In this document: positions 32,155 to 35,322 of the stretch, piece after piece
Layout of the letters: every line of letters starts with the position of its first letter
Numbering within the stretch: position 1 is the stretch's first letter
Assembly: GCA_002803225.1 (NCBI GenBank)
Contig: NXFV01001475.1
Span: 1 to 35,322 of the forward strand
Direction: 5' to 3'
Source: Gamarada debralockiae
Lineage: Eukaryota; Ascomycota; Leotiomycetes; Helotiales; Hyphodiscaceae
Length of the DNA stretch: 35,322 nucleotides
Position numbers and translations under genes: made by a program
Notes under the pieces: model-generated
What the model saw: only the letters and a program-made list of their open reading frames with translations
The model's database searches: none
Told to the model about the DNA's origin: nothing

Positions 32155-32345
32155 TCAGTTAGTACTCAACTATTTTGAGTGCAAGATAAGTTCTGCTACT
32201 AGATTTTGCATAGTACTTGACTATTTAGAGCACAAGAATATTTTTGGTAGCAGATTCTATATAGTGCCTAGCAATATAGAGTACAAGACAACTTCTGGTA
32301 CCAAGTTTTATATGGTACCTGATTTTTCAGAGTACGATTTGCTTT
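32155..32345 (+). repeat. Degenerate ~50-57-bp tandem repeat, four copies
   Basis: Copies start near 32160, 32212, 32269 and 32317. Consensus pieces are AGTACTYGACTATTTAGAG, a CAAGA tract and TTCTGGTACCAGATTTTATAT, diverged mostly by transitions. No coding sense. Confidence 0.7.
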
Positions 32346-32509
32346 CTAGCACTCGACCCGCCAATCTGTCACGGGACCACGTGTTCATATATCACATACT
32401 CTAATTAATTCTTTCGCCCTGTATTAGCACGTTACGAATCTAATTAAAGGACTAGACTTTTGCTTAAAGAACTACGCGTTTATTATAGGTACTATTTTAT
32501 AGTAGTTAA

Positions 32510-32885
32510 TGTAGTAGAAATTTGCTAGTAGAAATAACAGGGCCGCGGGGTAGTTTTCAGGAATCACAGTAGCTAGTAGATATCTACCAGTAGAAATCTA
32601 CTGGTATTGTCGGATACCAGGGTAGTTTTCAGAAACTCCAATGACTAGTAGAAATCTACCAGTAGAAATCTACTAGCGCTGCGGATAACCAGATGGTTTT
32701 CAGAAACTCGAATGACCAGTAGAAATCTACTAGCACGGCGGATACCCAGATGGTTTTCAGAAACTCGAATAACCAGTAGAAATCTACTAGCACTGCGGAT
32801 AACCACCAACTCGTTTTCAGAAACCCGAACGACTAGTAGAAATCTACTAGCACAGCGGATAACCAGATGGATTTTAGAAAACTCG
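32510..32885 (+). repeat. ~57-60-bp tandem repeat built around a palindrome
   Basis: About six copies. Each carries CTAGTAGAAATCTACTAG or a close variant (8-bp arms CTAGTAGA/TCTACTAG) followed by a spacer containing GCGGATAACCAGATGG and TTTTCAGAAACTCGAATGA. Clear copies start near 32645, 32717, 32774 and 32833; the first copies near 32514-32600 are rearranged, with the palindrome core doubled. The open frame across it (32712-33035) simply encodes the repeat and I do not call it a gene. Confidence 0.85.
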
Positions 32886-34010
32886 AATGACTTCGCGCCT
32901 ATTAAGAGCCTAAGCCAACGGCTTCTTAGAATCAGATTTTGGATTTTGAATACTCCTTTCTTAGAATCTATAAACTACAAAATACTCCCTCGAGATACTT
33001 ATATAAAACAAGACGTTATTACACTTAATCTGTAGGTACCCTCTAATAATCTCTTTAATAAACTATAGCTAATATATCTAAAAGACGAAGCTAGAAGCTA
33101 AGTAGACAGAAGGATACCTTACTAAAAAAATCGCACGAGATAGTATCTTTTTACGACAATAATATAGTATTATTCATCCGTATCCGTAAAACTAGCCGCC
33201 TCATCAGTTACAAATCTCTCGATCCAGAGTCGTAGCCACCTTCGAGTGAGCAAATTATAAGTGCTTACTTAACTAGTCTAAAGACTATATACTAACATCA
33301 TAATAGCAACTTATATACCTACTTCCAGAGAACTTACTTCCTCGAGACATTAAAGCCAAGTATAAAAAGCCTTCGAATACTACTTTAGTCACAACTTAAA
33401 GGAAGCGCAATTAGTAAAACGTTTAATAGAAGGAAATAAGACTATTTAAAGAGCTGTCGGTAGTATAAGCGCGCGCGAGCAAATATGATTGTGAAAGCAG
33501 ACGACGGCTAGGGCAGCTGATTAGAGTAAGGGCGCGTCAACAACGAGTTGTCTCGGCAGAGCGCTCGCAAGGCTTTTTAGCAAACTTAGAAGCGAAATAC
33601 AAAATATCTGCGATACTATTCAGAATTTGGAAAACAGTTCTATCGTGAAATACTAATCGTCGAGTCGCGCAAACAGACGCTAAGGGATATATTTAAATGG
33701 ATACAGAAGTAAAGTTAGACATAAGCACATCTCATTGGCTACATACACGATCTTACCCAAGAGACAGAATACAAAAACAGGGGACAAAGACAAGGGGCAG
33801 AAAATAGCACGGAAAGTTAATATCTAATTATACCCGAAATTCCCTTTGCCTAATTCTAATTATATCGAGGGTTCGACAAGGAGCCGTATCGAGGCCTCTA
33901 ATCGTTCAATAATTAGCTGCAAGTGACTCCCCCGCCTTTTTCCAATTATAGCCTTCGGGATCGACAGGGGCCCGATCGAGCCCCGCAACCCGAGTCAAAG
34001 ACGCTGTGGT
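32886..34010. other. AT-rich, gene-poor stretch
   Basis: TA-rich sequence with dense stops, ending in a more GC-balanced part from about 33430. Scraps of open frame near 33480-33680 may be remains of a transposon, but no domain motif (DDE, reverse transcriptase, integrase) could be read. The AT bias fits RIP-damaged repeats, which is inference. Confidence 0.5.
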
Positions 34011-34018
34011 TCAGATTT

Positions 34019-34228
34019 CAGTGTTAAAAGTCGGTGTGCTCCAAGCAGCAGTATGCCGAATCTACGTACTTCAAAGTGATGTAGTCCAGATTATGGTACT
34101 ACAAGCTGCAGTAGCTTAGGCTACAGTGTTAAAAGTCAGTGTGCTCCTGGCTGTAGTGTGCCGAATCAGCATACTTCAAATCGGAGCAGTGCGGATCGTA
34201 GTACTACAATCCGGACTGCTCTGGGTGG
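34019..34228 (+). repeat. Two-copy ~105-bp tandem repeat
   Basis: CAGTGTTAAAAGTCGGTGTG at 34019 recurs with one change at 34124. The copies share TGCCGAATC, ACTTCAAA and a GTACTACAA segment. Inside each copy, 20-30-bp sub-units of the form CTACAGTGTT/GTAGTACTACAA recur, so it may itself derive from a shorter unit. Confidence 0.75.
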
Positions 34229-34256
34229 CCTCGCGTCAGGCATTTTGGTTGCTAAC

Positions 34257-34323
34257 GTCGCCCAGCGTGAGGGAGCCAGATTTTGCTCCTTTGTCAACGC
34301 CTGTGTCTGTCAGGCGGCAGCGC
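34257..34323 (-). repeat. Inverted copy of the 72-bp repeat
   Basis: This segment is the near-exact reverse complement of the 72-bp unit found downstream. For example AGCCAGATTTTGCTCCTTTG, followed by TCAACGCC, mirrors GGCGTTGACAAAGGAGCAAA. About 100 bp separate it from the direct array, so the locus could form a long hairpin. Confidence 0.8.
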
Positions 34324-34425
34324 ACTCAAACCCAGCGGATTGGATGCATCAGCGGCACCGTGCAGGAGCGGGTCCAAACTTCGCTCCCATGCTCCAGTCT
34401 CTGATGCACCTGATCAGGCGCATCT

Positions 34426-34713
34426 ATTGCGCTGGCGCTTGACGGACGCCGGCGTTGACAAAGGAGCAAATTTTGGCTGCCTCTTGCTGACGCACCTATT
34501 GCGCTGGCGCTTGACGGACGCCGGCGTTGACAAAGGAGCAAATTTTGGCTGCCTCTCGCTGACGCACCTATTGCGCTGGCGCTTGACGGACGCCGGCGTT
34601 GACAAAGGAGCAAATTTTGGCTGCCTCTCGCTGACGCACCTATTGCGCTGGCGCTTGACGGACGCCGGCGTTGCCAAAGGAGTAAATTTTGGGTCCCTCA
34701 CGCTGACGCACCT
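34426..34713 (+). repeat. 72-bp tandem array, four copies
   Basis: Copies begin at 34426, 34498, 34570 and 34642, nearly identical except the last, which has several changes. The unit is GC-rich in an AT-rich setting and is a multiple of three, so both strands stay open. Plus strand gives a 24-residue repeat starting LLRWRLTDAGVDKGANFGCL, minus strand one containing FAPLSTPASVKRQRNR. No start context, domain or codon pattern supports translation; I annotate it as satellite DNA. Confidence 0.9.
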
Positions 34714-34734
34714 ATTACGCTAGAGCTTAACAGC

Positions 34735-35322
34735 CTAAAGCGTAGGAAAATTGTCCTATTGGTTGATCTCAAGTGGGACATCGTTCCTGTGACAGGATAG
34801 GTCCTGGTGTGCTAAACGTACTAGGTACGCAGTCCTAGTCCTGAGTCTGTCCTAGGCCATTTGTCCTAGGACAAATGGCCGTCCAGGACAAACTATCTAG
34901 GTTACATAGCCACTTAGGACAGCTTTTGTTACAGGAGGGTTGTCCTATATATTCTGTCCTGTGATTTTTATCCTACGGCGGTTTTACTCCTGGGAGTATA
35001 TAGCTTCTAGGAGAATGCTCCTAGGAGGAAAGCTCCAAGGAGGAAAACTGCTAGGAGGAAAATTCCTAGAAGAAAGCTCTTACCCTACTAATAGCGTAAG
35101 GACAAAGCTCCTATGAGAAAACTCCTAGCAGAAGATTCCCATATCAATATAGCGGTAAGGACAATGTTTCTGGACAATCGTAGCTCCTAGGTCTTTATTG
35201 CCACTAGGACGGAACTTCTAGGAGAGTAGTAGTCCTAGAAGAATGCTCTTACGAGTTCACATGTAACAGCTACTGGTAGCTGGAGGGCAGCAGGAGGGAT
35301 TACAGTATATCAGAGAAGTAGC
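34735..35322. repeat. TCCTAGGA-rich repeated sequence
   Basis: To the window end, short elements around TCCTAGGA, CTAGGAGGAAA and GTAAGGACA recur many times in both orientations (for example near 35005-35060 and 35095-35135). The pattern is irregular satellite, with no open frame of note. Confidence 0.7.
34855..34880. repeat. Perfect 26-bp palindrome
   Basis: The half-site GGCCATTTGTCCT is followed directly by its exact reverse complement, AGGACAAATGGCC. There is no loop. The symmetry stops at the flanking bases. It sits at the head of the TCCTAGGA-rich region. Confidence 0.9.

Noticed and set aside
32510..32885. CRISPR-like array of palindromic repeats with regular spacing
   Set aside because: The spacers repeat along with the palindromes, the host is clearly a fungus with spliced genes, and no cas gene is present. 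It is a tandem satellite.
32712..33035. Open frame of 107 codons
   Set aside because: Its first half is the ~58-bp tandem repeat translated, and the rest is AT-rich sequence without domain.
34283..34723. Open frame encoding a 24-residue repeat protein
   Set aside because: It exists only because the DNA unit is 72 bp. The opposite strand is equally open, and there is no ATG context, domain or intron.

Overview
The window is nuclear DNA from a filamentous ascomycete (Pezizomycotina, most likely a Leotiomycete; the class is a guess). The evidence is short 45-95 nt GT-AG introns interrupting most genes, typical fungal families (NCS1 permease, phenol-hydroxylase-type FAD monooxygenase, Baeyer-Villiger monooxygenase, zinc-cluster regulator, F-box-like protein), and AT-rich or satellite-rich flanks. 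All exon models below were made by hand from reading frame, splice consensus and motif continuity; no transcript or homology search was available.

Left arm (1-8263): an AT-only leader, then an amidase-signature gene broken in two. Its 5' half lies at about 370-1006 and its 3' half at about 6537-7870. The 5.5 kb between them holds an intact three-exon gene for an unrecognised 910-residue protein (minus strand) and a decayed Tc1/mariner-type transposase.

Nitrogen block (8264-14623): an NCS1 nucleobase/ureide permease, a frameshifted 2-oxoglutarate/Fe(II) dioxygenase relic, and an intact 719-residue fusion of an isochorismatase-type hydrolase with an allophanate-hydrolase-type amidase. Both intact genes have GATA-factor sites upstream. 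The fusion could in principle carry out two consecutive deamidations, biuret to allophanate to CO2 and ammonia, with the permease bringing in the substrate.

Oxidation block (14815-26183): a decayed membrane-protein gene, then a phenol 2-monooxygenase-like enzyme divergent from a Baeyer-Villiger monooxygenase, a regulator combining two C2H2-like fingers with a Zn2Cys6 cluster, and a short-chain dehydrogenase. This gene set resembles a compact pathway for hydroxylating and opening a ring (alcohol to ketone to ester or lactone). The regulator gene has lost one canonical splice donor (GA in place of GT), so it may be non-functional in this strain. AGGGG/CCCCT pentamers are frequent in the shared promoter.

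Right arm (26184-35322): a decayed gene of unknown family, an intact F-box-like protein with an internal duplication and an N-terminal PCNA-interaction (PIP) box, about 1.6 kb with no recognisable gene, and then a run of different repeats: a GGTCT-rich satellite, a 9-bp microsatellite, ~55-bp and ~58-bp tandem repeats (the latter built around a palindrome), a ~105-bp repeat, a 72-bp array with an inverted copy beside it, and a perfect 26-bp palindrome. The flanks look like repeat-rich heterochromatin or subtelomere. The centre looks like accessory catabolic or secondary-metabolic genes with several members already decayed.
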